Of a stretch of DNA of 64,000 nucleotides, positions 22,860 to 34,165 are shown in pieces. Position 1 is the first letter of the stretch. The number at the start of each line of letters is the position of its first letter. The position numbers and the translations under genes were made by a program. Source of the stretch: Ceratotherium simum simum (taxonomy: Eukaryota; Chordata; Mammalia; Perissodactyla; Rhinocerotidae). The DNA is taken from the NCBI RefSeq assembly GCF_000283155.1, contig NW_004454179.1, positions 3,754,480 through 3,818,479 of the forward strand, given 5' to 3'. Under the pieces are notes generated by a model. The model saw only the letters and a program-made list of their open reading frames with translations, was not told the DNA's origin and searched no databases.

Positions 22860-23960
22860 AAACCTCGATCCTTCAAAGACAGGCACAGTCCTCGGCAAGT
22901 TCTCCAGGGTACCCAAAGGCGCTGAATGCGGCGCCACACCAATAAATAAAGGCACACCCTCCTGACCTCCTGACGGCCTGCCCCAAGAGAAGGCCACAGG
23001 ACCCGCGGGCGTCCCTCCCACTCTTTACAGAAAGGGTCCAGTGTGCCTTAGGAAGGATGACTCCAAACCCCTGGCCAGTCTAGCCGGACCGCAGCAGAGG
23101 GGTGGACGCCTTCGGGCCAGCTGTGGGCACCGCAGCCTGACCAGAGAAGCGGGCAGCCACCCCCTGCGCAGGAGGCTCGGGGACCTGTAGGTAAGAGTGC
23201 AGCGGAGGACGAGCACGATCCCCCGCGGGGNNNNNNNNNNNNNNNNNNNNNNNNNNNNNNNNNNNNNNNNNNNNNNNNNNNNNNNNNNNNNNNNNNNNNN
23301 NNNNNNNNNNNNNNNNNNNNNNNNNNNNNNNNNNNNNNNNNNNNNNNNNNNNNNNNNNNNNNNNNNNNNNNNNNNNNNNNNNNNNNNNNNNNNNNNNNNN
23401 NNNNNNNNNNNNNNNNNNNNNNNNNNNNNNNNNNNNNNNNNNNNNNNNNNNNNNNNNNNNNNNNNNNNNNNNNNNNNNNNNNNNNNNNNNNNNNNNNNNN
23501 NNNNNNNNNNNNNNNNNNNNNNNNNNNNNNNNNNNNNNNNNNNNNNNNNNNNNNNNNNNNNNNNNNNNNNNNNNNNNNNNNNNNNNNNNNNNNNNNNNNN
23601 NNNNNNNNNNNNNNNNNNNNNNNNNNNNNNNNNNNNNNNNNNNNNNNNNNNNNNNNNNNNNNNNNCGGGGGCGCGGTGCGGACCGCGCCCCCATCCCCAC
23701 CCTGCCCAGGGCTGGGGAAAACCCTCGAGCTGTCACCTGGGGGGCTGCAAAGCAGAAGCCCCCTGCGCCCCTGCCGGCGCAAAGACCGGAGAAAGTTTCT
23801 GATTCTGTTTGGAACCCATTTGGGATTCGAAAACTGTTCCTATAATTAAAGTGTTGCCGGCAGGACCGTGGAGTCAGATTGCATTTCCGTGCGCCCTGCC
23901 CGAGGTCAGAGGTTGGGGGCTCAGCGAGAAAGGCCAACTCGAAGCCGGCCGAGGTTGGGA
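22860..23960. promoter_or_regulatory. SLC35G1: CpG island, probable SLC35G1 promoter
   Basis: CG dinucleotides are dense on both sides of the assembly gap (for example 'ccccgcgggg' to the left and 'gcgcggtgcggaccgcgccc' to the right), in contrast to the AT-rich surroundings. CpG islands mark the promoters and first exons of most broadly expressed mammalian genes. This one lies about 4 kb upstream of SLC35G1 exon 2, as expected for its promoter. A GTAAGAG donor-like site at 23193-23199, left of the gap, could belong to a non-coding or alternative 5' exon. Exact limits were judged by eye. Confidence 0.75.
23231..23665. other. SLC35G1: Assembly gap (435 N), likely hides SLC35G1 exon 1
   Basis: There are 435 unresolved bases inside the CpG island. 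Exon 2 begins with two bases that complete a split codon, so exon 1 must end in phase 1. The missing N-terminal piece is about 60 residues (about 180 coding bases) if the protein is close to the 365-residue human length. No plausible coding start followed by a donor was found in the visible flanks, so exon 1 is inferred to be wholly or mostly in the gap. GC-rich first exons are often lost in assemblies. Any long frame spanning this region is an artefact of the Ns. Confidence 0.7.
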
Positions 23961-24089
23961 GGAAGCAAACCATGAAAACTGGTCTCGGTGGTTGACAGTG
24001 TCCCCCGAAGAGAAAGTTGAAAAGCATCCAGTATAGAAAATGTTTGTCCCAGAGTCTTAGAATCTTGGGAGGGCAGAGTTGAGTGGGAC

Positions 24090-24240
24090 CACTGGTTCTA
24101 AAACTTTTTCGGTTACGAGGACTTTTTTGCAACTGATGCAAAACGAAACAGAGGCACAATCTTACATACATGGTTAAGAGGTTCACGGACCCATCCCTAA
24201 AGCCGAGGACCCCGTGTGAAAAACCCTTGATCTTATTCAA
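24090..24240 (+). repeat. hAT-type DNA transposon remnant
   Basis: It begins 'ggttctaaaactttttcggt' and ends with a complementary-style 'ccccgtgtgaaaaaccct'. This resembles small non-autonomous hAT-Charlie elements such as the MER20 type. Non-coding, in SLC35G1 intron 1. Confidence 0.5.
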
Positions 24241-25315
24241 CCTCTTCCTTTCACAAATGAGGAAAGTGAGGCCCAGGAAGGTGAGGGCTTTGGGGGGCTT
24301 TTTGTTTTATTTTCCCCAAGAACCAGCATGTGTGGGTGAGACAGGGCACAGGTCCAGGCAGCACCAGGGTTAGGATCCCAGCTTGCCAGAGACCCAGCCC
24401 AAGGCACTTTCTCCTGGCCACAAACACATTCCTCCTTGAACTTCACCACTCACTTGGAGCAGCTTTCTGGAAGAAGAGGGAAATAGGCAGATCTCCTTTC
24501 AAAACAAAGTTACACAGTCTGCACCACCTCATCATCTGGGTTGCCTCTTCTAAGTGTGACCCACGATTTCTATGCCTCCTACCCCACGCCCCCCACTTTT
24601 CCCTCCTCCCTGTATGCACTTTCCCCAGTTTAGAGAGATAAACCCCAGGAAGATGATTCTTGCTCCATTTTTCTCCTAAATGCTACCAGAAATTATCAGA
24701 CTGATAGTTATGCATGGGCTAGAGCCTCCAGAGCAGAGGTTACCACAAGCTGGGGTGACCAGATGTGCAGCCTTTGAAGCGGTCACCCTATGGCTGAATT
24801 TCATTCTGGGAGAATGCTGAATCAGTCCTTGCAAACTGTTAATGTTTCCCCTGTTTGTGAGCTGAAGAGGAATACTGTATGCTCAGGTAGCATGTGGCAA
24901 AATGACAAACCTATGAAAACAGTTTGCACCTGAGAACCTTGTGGGGTCTTTCAACTTCAAAGACGGTTGCTAACAGTAAGACTTAGTTATTGTAAGGTGA
25001 CCAGATAATATTCCGAAAACAGGATTGCTGTAGAAACACTTTAAACCACTGCACTGTTGCCATCGAACTTGGTGACGGTATCATTTTAGCCTCTTGATCC
25101 AACTGGTTATCTCAGCAAAGCTCATTTTCAAGTTCAGGTTGAAACTCTCACCCGTTTTTCTTACGTTCTTGCATAACCTCCACAGACAACGTACAGCTAT
25201 CCTAAGACATCGATTTATTTTCTTGAGGGACAGTGTAAATCTTAGACTGAAGGAAGGAGAAGCTGTCTTAGGTCTGGGCCTCACATCCTGCTGAAGGAGT
25301 GAGTTCTCTAGCGTG

Positions 25316-25460
25316 GCAGTGGTTCTCAAACTAGTGAAGCTTTCTACAGTTAGAGATCCTGTTTCAGTGGGTCTAGGGTAGGGCTTGGGAATTGAAATTT
25401 TAAAAGTTACTCAGTTGATTCTACTTCCCAACCAGGTTATGAGTCACCATTTTAAAGCAG
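25316..25460 (+). repeat. MER5-like hAT DNA transposon remnant
   Basis: It starts with the terminal 'cagtggttctcaaact' motif and continues 'cagtgggtctagggtagggc' and 'ttgaaattttaaaagttact', characteristic of MER5-family non-autonomous hAT elements. In SLC35G1 intron 1. Confidence 0.65.
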
Positions 25461-27745
25461 AGGATAGAGAAACTGAGCAACTTTTCAGTTTTCTTCTAAC
25501 TCAAGAAATTGCACTGTGGCTACTTAATTTCAGTTGTTGAGGGTTGCCAGATTATTAGGTATGCTTGTAGTGGGATGTGTACATGGAAGCACAATACATA
25601 AGCAAATGCCTCTTTGGATTATGTTACTCTCTTGCTCATCTCCATTGACAGAATTGAAATTATCATTCAGTTAAGAGACTGAGGTTTGTCTGAATGGAAT
25701 CAGTCCTCACCCTCCTTAACAAATAATCAAATTCAGCCAGGCCCTGTAGCAACTGTCCTGTCCCAATCAGGAAGCATGGAACTTAAGTTTGTAGGCAAGA
25801 AAATATGTGAGTGTATGTATGTGTTTTAAGAAAAAAGATCATCAGAGCCAAGGCTGTAAAATTAAGTTTTAAAAGAGTTAAAATATCACGTTAAGTTAAA
25901 ATATGCCTGGAAAAAAATTAAAAAGCTTAGGTTGGAGAAGATCCTTGACATACAGACAAGGGAGATGTTTTCTGTCCTTGATCTTTCCATTCTGTTCTGT
26001 CTGAGGGTGTAGGTTCTATATATGGGTTGTGTTTCTTTTAAGAAAAACTATTTTATTTGGACCTGAATCCTGAAATTTCAGATGCTGAACTCAGGCTGAC
26101 CACAGCCAAGACATGTATTTTGTGGTGCTTAACTTGGAAGTCTTCTAAAGCTTCCTTCACATGAGCTGAGTGGGTATGCACAGTTTGTTTCTGCAGTGTC
26201 TGAGCACATAGTACAGAACAGAACGTGGAAGATTCTGGCACTTATAATGTATAACCTATAACATGACGACTGCCAGCAACAAATTATTCTCTTCAGCTGT
26301 GCATCTACAACAGGAAGAGGTGGAGGCCTCTGACCAGAGGGGATTTTACTACGAAGGTCAGGCTATAGAATGCCCCAGAAAGACTGTGCATCATCACACT
26401 TTGGTCCTGATTTGCAAAGTGTCACTTGTGGGCAAAGGTACCTAGCTAACATGAGGATGTTAAAATGTATTACCTGGTGCTTGCATTTATCAGAGAACGG
26501 CATTTAAAAAAAACAACAACAACAACATTATTGTGCAATACTTTTCAATAGATGAATAACACAATGTAAATTCCTAGATTAGAATGATAGTCCTAATTTT
26601 ACTACAAATTGATGTGCCCACACATCCTTCAGCTCTGCTATGCTCTTAGCTGATGAGGGCCAGTATTCTTATTCTCTCCTTGTTTTTGTGTTAGTTTCAA
26701 AAAAGAATATATTCCTCAGTGTGTGGCCTTTTAGGGAGTTCTCTGCTCACCCTGCTCTATTTTGCTCTCCTCTGAATGACGGCGGGGTGAGATTGAAAGC
26801 AGATTCTACTCCTGTCTTAGGCATCTAAGACAGAGGTAGTGACTAAACAAAAGTTTAATGCTTACACAGATGGTCATTAATGGATTGAATACTTGATGGC
26901 CTGGAAAAAGGAGAAGTTTCGTTCAGATCAAGCCAAGAAGTTGGTATTAGATGGCAATTCTAATACAAAATTAAAAAAAAAAAAATTGGGGGGACAGAGG
27001 GGTAGATAATCCAGCCCCTGCCCTCAAAGAGTTTTATGCTCTAAATGGAAGATGTCATAAACCATGAAAAGTTCAGTAAAGATTTGATTAATGGTTCAAA
27101 ATAACAAAACAGAGAGCCTTCTCAGAATGTTGCTGCCTGTGGTGCTAGACTCTGCGTCTTTCTATGAAGTTCTTTCATATTCTTTTATTCAGCAAATATT
27201 TATTCAGGGTGTGCCAGGCGTGAACAAGACAGCTGAGGTCCCAGCCCTGGAGGAGCTTACAGGCTTGTGGGAGAAGTCAGATAATCAGCAAGTAGCCGTA
27301 TAACACAGTTATAAACTGTTTTCCAGAAAAAAACACTTTCTTCATAAAGCCCAGTTCACCAGTGAGATGGTATAAATATCATTTGGAAGTATTTTTCACC
27401 AGCCATCTTGACAAGTGTTTCTTAAAGATTTTTTCTCACCATCTTGGCAAGCCTTTTACTTCTTTTTGACTTATAAGTGAGGGATGATTCTTCAGTGAGC
27501 CAAAGGGAATCTATTTTATAGGGTGAAACTACATTTAGAAAAATACAGGTTTACATTGTTGCCTTTGTCTGTGGTTCTTCATTCTTGGTGGGGAAATGTT
27601 TCAGGTCCAGAGAATGGATATGCTTAGGAGATAATATTTGTAGGCTGTTAGCCATTAACACTGTTCCATTTTTCTCAATTTCTAAGTGAAAATGAGAAAA
27701 CATATACTTGGAAGCAAGGACTAACCAGAATTTAATCTTTTTCAG

Positions 27746-27926
27746 AAGCCAAGAAGAAAGCACCCTGTCCTGGACTTGGCTTGTTTTACACATTTTTGTC
27801 TGCCTTCCTTTTCTCCTTGTCCTCTTTATTGGTTAAAAAAGTGGAAGACATCCATGCTGTAGAAATTAGTGCATTCCGATGTGTGTTCCAAATGATAGTC
27901 GTTATCCCTTGCTTAATATACAGAAA
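27746..27926 (+). CDS. SLC35G1: SLC35G1 exon 2 (DMT-family membrane protein)
   Basis: The 181-bp exon is bounded by a CAG acceptor and a GTAAGT donor. It starts in phase 1 (two bases complete a Glu-like codon) and ends with two bases of a Lys codon that exon 3 completes. It encodes about 60 residues corresponding to roughly 60-120 of the human protein: a Lys-rich KKK stretch, then membrane helix 1 (from PGLGLFYTF), a short VEDIHAVEIS loop, and helix 2 (FRCVFQMIVVIPCL). This is the start of the first EamA (DMT) repeat. The order and spacing match SLC35G1 closely. Too short to be called as an open frame starting with Met, so it is easily missed. The product is described in the exon 3 entry. Confidence 0.93.
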
Positions 27927-28424
27927 GTAAGTATTTCTTACCTGCAAAGTAGAAGGTATTAATTAATGTTTGTAAATCTTTTGACCTGCTTAAATCATTT
28001 ATTCTATAGTATCTGCTTTATCCTTTTCATAGATTTACCAGTTCCTATACCCTTTGGCTCTGATTAATTAAGTCACAAGGATCCACCCACAGAAGATTCT
28101 CTCAAAACTGCAAACTGTGTGCCCAACAAAGAGGGAGAAAGAGATTCAGTTATTCTCCACCCCTCATTTTGAGAACAAAGCTTTCCTTGTATAATTCCCC
28201 CCATCTTGTACCACCGTCCCTTCTTTCCTTTGGCATAACTAGTATTTGGAAGAAAAAAGTAAATGAGAGGAAGCGGTAGTGTCTCCTAGTGTCAGAGGTT
28301 TCTTTCATTAGAACAGGCTTCTCTCTTACCAGGGCAGACAGAAGGTTACCGTAATGATATTTAGATCTTCCCCCTAGGGTGCTATGGGAAAGGGGAAAGG
28401 TGTCTTGAGCAAGGCCTTTTTAAC

Positions 28425-28545
28425 TACTTTCATGTTCAGTGTCCTCATCTGTAAAGTTGAGGGAATGATATTCTTTGTCCTCGATTCTGCATGGTGGTTG
28501 CAAGGGTCAAATAAAATTTATTATAGATCAGAGCGCTTTGTATGT
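28425..28545 (+). repeat. MIR SINE fragment
   Basis: It has 'cagtgtcctcatctgtaaag' followed by 'tggttgcaagggtcaaataa', the MIR 3' half, in SLC35G1 intron 2. Confidence 0.65.
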
Positions 28546-29360
28546 GAAAGTATATGAAAACTATCTTTAGTCCTCATCCTTACTGTTCTCTCCCCACCCA
28601 GCCCCTCTTCCCCTTCCGTATGGAACCCCCTGCACTCACCCTCACCAGGTTAAAATTATGCCTCCTGCAAGCTCTTATAACCTCTACATACCCCTGTGTA
28701 CTTAGAACCCTGGGTGGAGAGACCAGTTGGGTTACTGGTAGTTGCCTGGCTCTTTCTCTCGTTGGGCAAAGATGCTTAAACCCCAAATTAAAAGCTTCAG
28801 TCGCTTGCCACCAAAGTCTCCTTGCGTCTATAACACAATGCAGAGTCATTAGAATAGTTTCACTCTATATCCCAAAGATTTGGTGAAAATCTGCTAAGGT
28901 CGGTATTGTCAGAAATTCCTGTGTCAGTGTGGACAAGTCACAGTATTAGGAAATGATGGTGAGACTTCAGAAATTTCTAAGGTTGGCAACAGACCACTGA
29001 TGCTAACAGCATCATCTTCTCCATTTTGGAATACAAGTATCGACCGGAAGCCAACAGAAGAATTTTCTTAAATCCTTGGCATTAATCTGTTTTGACCTAT
29101 TTTTTGTTTCACTATCTTGGAAGACTCAGCTTCTCAAAGTATGGACCAAAGGTGACCACACTATCATTTCTAATTTCAGGGACCCAGGTGTCCCCATGTC
29201 AGGCCAGATGCTGCCCTAAAGATGTCCAGCCCTGACACGGATCAGCGAGCTGCGCCTAGTCAGGAACTTACACAGTACTCTGCTTAGTAAATATTTAATG
29301 GGAAAAAATTTGAGTAGCAGTTATTATACTTAGCCAAATGCTACAGGTTCTTTTTCAGTG

Positions 29361-29572
29361 TTTTTTTTTTTTTTTTTTAAGATTTTATTTTTTCCCCCCA
29401 AAGCCCCAGTAGATAGTTGTATGTCATAGCTGCACATCCTTCTAGTTGCTGTATGTGGGACTCGGCCTCAGGATGGATGGAGAAGTGGTGCCTCGATGCG
29501 CACCCGGGATCCGAACCCGGGCCACCAGCATTGCAGCGCGCGCACTTAACCACCTAGCCACAGGGCCGGCCC
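29361..29572 (-). mobile_element. ERE SINE copy 3 in SLC35G1 intron 2
   Basis: Flanked by TTCAGTG (29354-29360 and 29573-29579). It starts with a T run (antisense poly-A tail) and contains 'aagccccagtagatagttgt', 'cccgggatccgaacccgggc' and 'ccacagggccggccc'. It is antisense to the gene, which places its poly-T tract on the sense strand. It lies 578 bp upstream of exon 3. Confidence 0.95.
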
Positions 29573-30150
29573 TTCAGTGTGTTTTAATTCTTTTTCCGAA
29601 TGAGAACAATGAGAAGTTGCCTCACATGCAGTGGCTAAAATAAATTTTAGAAAAACTTATGAGATTGGGAATGCACACTAGCCAGGTCCAAGTTTTCTTA
29701 TATGGGGCAGCTAAATCTTGAAATTGTATTTATCATAAAAATCACACATTTTCATTGTAGAAAATTGGGGGAAAATAAATATAAAGAAGGAAAATTGTCT
29801 ATGAGTTCACCTATTAAGGTATAACCACAATGAAAATTTCAGTAGATTTTCCTTTTTGTGTTTTTTACAAGAATATATATATGGGAAATGATACCTATAT
29901 TTACTGAATTATAATTATGCTATTTATGTGGTTGTCTTGTACTATTTTTGCTTATATTGTGAACATTTAAATGTCATTAGCTATGCTTAGCAAACATTTT
30001 TCAGAGGTGTATAGTAGTTGTGGACATTATCATAATTAACTATTCCCTTATTTCTTGATAGGACTTTTAAAATAATGTTTAATTAAAAATTGTAATTTAG
30101 AAACAGATACCGAGTTCATTTAATATGCCGTCCTCCGTTTGAATTTGCAG

Positions 30151-30889
30151 AAGTGGGTTTGTAGGCCCCAAAGGGCAGCGCATCTTCCTGGTTCTCAGAG
30201 GACTCCTCGGTTCCGCCTCCATGATGTTTGCCTACTACGCTTTCCAGGCGACGTCCCTCGCTGACGCCACGGTTATCTCGTTTAGCTGTCCAGTGTTGAC
30301 GTCTATATTTGCTTGTATATTTCTCAAGGAAAAATATAGCCCTTGGGATGTTCTCTTCACCCTATTCACGATCGTCGGAGTGATCTTGATTGTGAGGCCA
30401 CCGTTTTTGTTTGGTTCCGACGCTGCGGAGGTGAATGAAAGCTATTCGGTTCACCTGAAGGGCACGTTCGCAGCGGTCGCACATGCCCTGTTTGCTGCCA
30501 TGACTCTGGTTATCCTAAGGAAAATGGGGAAATCCGTGGACTACTTTTTGAGCATTTGGTATTATGTGATACTTGGCCTCACCGAGGGCGTCATCGTCCT
30601 CTTTATATTAGGAGAATGGCGTCTGCCGTACTGTGGGTTGGACAGGCTATATCTCATACTAATTGGGCTCTTCGGTTTGGGGGGTCAGGTGTTTCTCACG
30701 AAAGGCATTCAAATAGAAAAAGCAGGGCCAGTAGCACTAATGAGGACTATGGATGTGGTCTTTGCTTTTATCTTTCAGATTATTTTCTTTAATGATGTGC
30801 CAACGTGGTGGACAGTGGGTGGCGCCCTCTGCGTGGTAGCCAGTAGTACTGGAGCAGCCATTCATAAATGGTGCCAGAGTTCCAAATGA
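30151..30889 (+). CDS. SLC35G1: SLC35G1 exon 3, terminal coding exon
   Basis: The exon starts after a TTTGCAG acceptor, completes the split Lys codon, encodes 245 further residues and ends at TGA (30887-30889). With exon 2 about 305 residues are visible, matching the 365-residue human protein minus its first exon. Eight hydrophobic helices (TM3-TM10) are evident, including FLVLRGLLGSASMM, a VISFSCPVLTSIFACIF segment, FTIVGVILIV, the WYYVILGLTEGVIVLF helix, LILIGLFGLGGQVF and VVFAFIFQIIFF. They form the rest of the first and the whole second EamA repeat; the tail ends WCQSSK. SLC35G1 has been described as POST, a STIM1-binding regulator of calcium pumps after store depletion, and more recently as a chloride-sensitive citrate transporter of the intestinal basolateral membrane. 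The visible frame is intact with no stops. An internal Met at 30221 is not the real start. CpG content is unusually high for a terminal exon. Confidence 0.95.
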
Positions 30890-33215
30890 CACGATTGCCA
30901 AATGCCTGTTTTTTTCAAGTACACGGTCACCCCGTGCAGACACACCACACACGCACACACCTGGAAAATCTGGATTACTTCATTGATTATATTAAATAAA
31001 TTACATAATTAAAGTACCATTTTTGAATATGGTATGTCTTTAATTTGCTAAGAATAACCAGTTAGTTTGGTTTAGCAATCATTTTTTCAGCAATTATGTT
31101 TTGGTTTTGGTTTGCTTTTTTGTTGGGGTGGCGTTGGAAAGAGGACAGATCATTAGTTAAATAAAAACTGCAAAATTTGTTGGGGCTCTACTATAAATAT
31201 AGGTAGTTTTTTAAAGTGTATTTTTGGTACTGATGGAATATAGGTAGAGAGGAAATTTTAGATGCTCTTTTAGCAGTATAGAGGCTAAGAAACTTATTGA
31301 TAATAGTGCTGCTATAATTAGTATTATGTTGATAATTCATTTGAAACATAATTCCATTTAGGAGGCCAAAGCTGAAACTTGGAATAGGTGCCTACTTAAT
31401 GGTGTTAATCATACAAATGAATTAGCCTTATTTTCAAGGCTTTTATAAATGATTATCATTCTTTTAACCCATATTCGTGCCTTTTCATTTTAATGCTGGA
31501 ATTTTTCTATGTAAACTTTTTTAAAAGTCTTTAAATCACCAAATTTGGCTAATAATTTTCTCTTTCAGTGTCATTAGCAACTGTAGCTATCATCCTGTAA
31601 TTTTAATTGTCCTCTGTTTTTTTGAAATTGCACTCGATTTTTCCTAACTAAGATTTCAGGTCTTTAAATCACAAGAGGAATTCTTGGCATGGCCAATGTG
31701 CACATTTCCATCCTGAAGTGTTTTCCCCTTCACCAGAAATGTGATTTTCTATGAATTCTCTTTGAATTTATAGTGTGATGCCAAATAAAATTTTCTCAGG
31801 ATTTCATTAGGTTGAACCATATGAAATTGCCAAGATTTTACCTTTTTAACTTGCAAAAACCAAAGTTTCTTATGGTTTACCCAAATAGATACCTCCCTTA
31901 CCCTCTAAACCAAATACTTAGAGGACTTTGGAATATGTATTTTTAATACAACTTTTTAAAGTACAGTGATCCTATTAAACTTATATTTTTATAGTCTTTT
32001 TCCCTTATGGAATTCTATGTAATAATGCTTCATATTACATTTTAAATGTAAAGATCTGTGAATCTATGGTTGATTGGCTTTTGTAGTTTCTTGAATAGAA
32101 AAAAAAAATCCCTGTTAAAGTCTAGTATATGAGTATGATATTAAATGTCAATTCTGCACCATCATGCTAACATCATGAATGCAAACAACATATTTTATAT
32201 CTGAAACTTCATCAGGCCAATACTCTGCAGTTAAAGAGACAATTTAATATTTAGGAAAGCTTGGGAGGTTAATCAGGAAGTAGGGAGTAGATGTAAACGA
32301 TTCTTTGTCACAATGAACCCTTTATTGCTGAGGCTATAATGGTCTCCAACTCTTACTGTGTCAGAACTAGCATCTATTATTATCTTAAGCCTGCAGATTT
32401 GAAAGAATTATAGGCTCTTTCCCACCCTTTCATCACAGTTCTTCCAAAGTAAGAAAGATCTTGGCTTCTGAGGTTTATGCCTTGGTGAGAAAGGATCTTT
32501 TCCAATAGTTCCAAGAGAAAATTTTTGGCTTACTGATCTTCCCAAATGCTTCCCACCTGACAAATCCTAAATGCAGTCTATTTAGGGGAGTTACACTATC
32601 ATTATAACTTTAGCCTAATCTACGATATTGGAGTTAGAGTTGCAAAAGCATCATTTTGCAAGTTTCTTAGATAATTACAGAATTGGAGCATTTTTGAGTT
32701 CAAAGGTTAGAAATCCTCTTATAGGAGCCACACTCCATAGATAGGAATGTAAGGGAGGGGACCTGCCCAAGATGGATTTCCATGGCCTTCTCCCCTCCCT
32801 TAGTTCCATGATAAAAGTATGGAAAGCAAACCACTGCTTGAGCTACCTAAGGTAAATTAACTCTCGGGGAATCCTCTCAAAGTTCTTTACCTTGCACAAT
32901 AAAAGAACCTATGGGACCTTGAAAGTTAAATCCCTTTGGGCCTGTACGCTAGAGACATGTTTTATTTCAACGGTGTGGTTTAAGTACTTGAATGTCAAGT
33001 ACTTATATGTGACCAAGGTTGGAGAAAATGTTTCTTCTCCCAACTTTTACAAGGCATGATTCTTAAACACTTTCATAATGTCTAAGGTATATACAAGGAT
33101 ATGTTTTGTAACAATTATGGGTGTGTTTATTTTATAAAAATTATAGTTTCTCTATCTTGAAAAGGAAAATATTTTCATAAATTGTTTTTATTTTATAAGT
33201 ACTAATAAAGTTAAT
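30890..33215 (+). other. SLC35G1: SLC35G1 3' UTR (inferred extent)
   Basis: AT-rich DNA without recognisable transposons follows the stop, unlike the repeat-laden flanks, which suggests transcribed UTR. AATAAA polyadenylation signals occur at about 30995, 31160, 31784, 32898 and 33204, so alternative 3' ends are likely. The signal at 33204 is followed by a T- and G-rich stretch and is my choice for the distal end. A short CA-rich stretch lies at 30940-30960. Confidence 0.5.
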
Positions 33216-33479
33216 ATGAAAGAAAGCTATATTTCGGTTTTTATGATTATAGCAAATGTACTAGCTAATATAACTTATTTCCTTTTTCAATCATGTGCTT
33301 CAAAATTCATTTTATGAAGGAGATTGACCTCTAGCCATGTAGCTGTGATGTAATATGAATTTTCAAACTTTATCTGTCCCTCTAATACTGTCACATCAAC
33401 TCCAATATCTCCAAAATAAAGGCCCTAATCTTTTGTTCCAGTGAGGCCTTCATTGTTCTAGACCCTTCATTGGAGCAGC

Positions 33480-33960
33480 TTTCAACTCTGTACTTTCTGT
33501 TCCCATAGCTAATCTGTTACTAAGTCCTGGTGTGTCTGTCTTCCTATTGTCTTGTGGATTCATTCTTTCCTCTCTATTTGCACTGCTGCCATCTTAGTCC
33601 AAGACTTATCACCTCACATCTAAATTACCACAACAGTATCCTAACTGGGTTACCCACTTCTAGACTCTTTCTTCCACTCCGATCTTTGTCCCACTGCCAG
33701 ACTAATCTTCCTAAAGCCCGGCTTTCATGGTTACTCTGGTTCTTATGAAACCACAACGATGCCTTTACACACCACACCACATCCAAATGATTCCTCTGGC
33801 CCTATTCCCACATTTCCAACCTGATTTCCCACATCCCAACACAAATTCGATACTTGGACCAATTTCCCACCAACTCCCACATTTGCCAAGAAACTCCTGC
33901 CTCTGTGTTTCCCCTGCTCTCTTTGCCTTCTCTTCTTTGCCCTCTAAAGCCTCTTAGCCT
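33480..33960 (+). repeat. L2 LINE fragment
   Basis: L2 consensus-like wording in order: 'accacaacagtatcctaact', 'ccactgccagactaatcttc', 'cctctgtgtttcccctgctc'. Its frames contain many stops. The minus-strand frame at 33802-34050 and + frames at 33530-33957 are shadows of this repeat. Confidence 0.6.
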
Positions 33961-34029
33961 CCAATGGCTCAGCGTGAGCTTTTTATTTCTTCCACTATCT
34001 TCAGCTCCTCCCACCCGCACTAGTCCACC

Positions 34030-34165
34030 TTGGAAGAGTGGATAAAGCACTGGATCAGGAGTCTGAAGATCTGAGTGTGGCTTTATCGCTGTTTAGCTGG
34101 GTGAGTCACTTAACGTACCTAAGCCTGTTTTCCTCATTTGTTAAATAGGATAATATTACTTGCCC
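34030..34165 (+). repeat. MIR SINE fragment
   Basis: MIR landmarks: 'gtggataaagcactggatca', 'gagtctgaagatctgagtgt', 'gtgagtcacttaacgtacct', 'aataggataatattacttgc'. Confidence 0.8.

Larger units (their letters stand above)
23666..27745 (+). other. SLC35G1: SLC35G1 intron 1 (approximate left end)
   Basis: It ends with a pyrimidine-rich tract and CAG acceptor at 27743-27745. It contains hAT-type DNA transposon remnants at 24090-24240 and 25316-25460 and an old interspersed repeat around 27180-27295 ('cagcaaatatttattcaggg', 'ggaggagcttacaggcttgt'). Other short frames have no coding support. The left end is unknown because the exon 1 donor is not visible. Confidence 0.6.
27927..30150 (+). other. 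SLC35G1: SLC35G1 intron 2
   Basis: A 2224-bp intron with a GTAAGT donor and TTTGCAG acceptor, phase 2. It holds a MIR fragment (about 28425-28545) and an antisense ERE SINE (29361-29572). The + strand frame at 28554-28886 overlaps no known domain and is not supported as coding. Confidence 0.9.

Noticed and set aside
23048..24240. Long minus- and plus-strand frames (up to 386 codons) spanning the CpG island
   Set aside because: They run through 435 Ns, which cannot produce stops; the visible parts show no protein family and reflect GC-rich DNA.
30221..30889. Treating the Met at 30221 as the start of a short single-exon protein
   Set aside because: The reading frame continues upstream to a good acceptor at 30150 and joins exon 2 in frame; the Met is inside a membrane helix.
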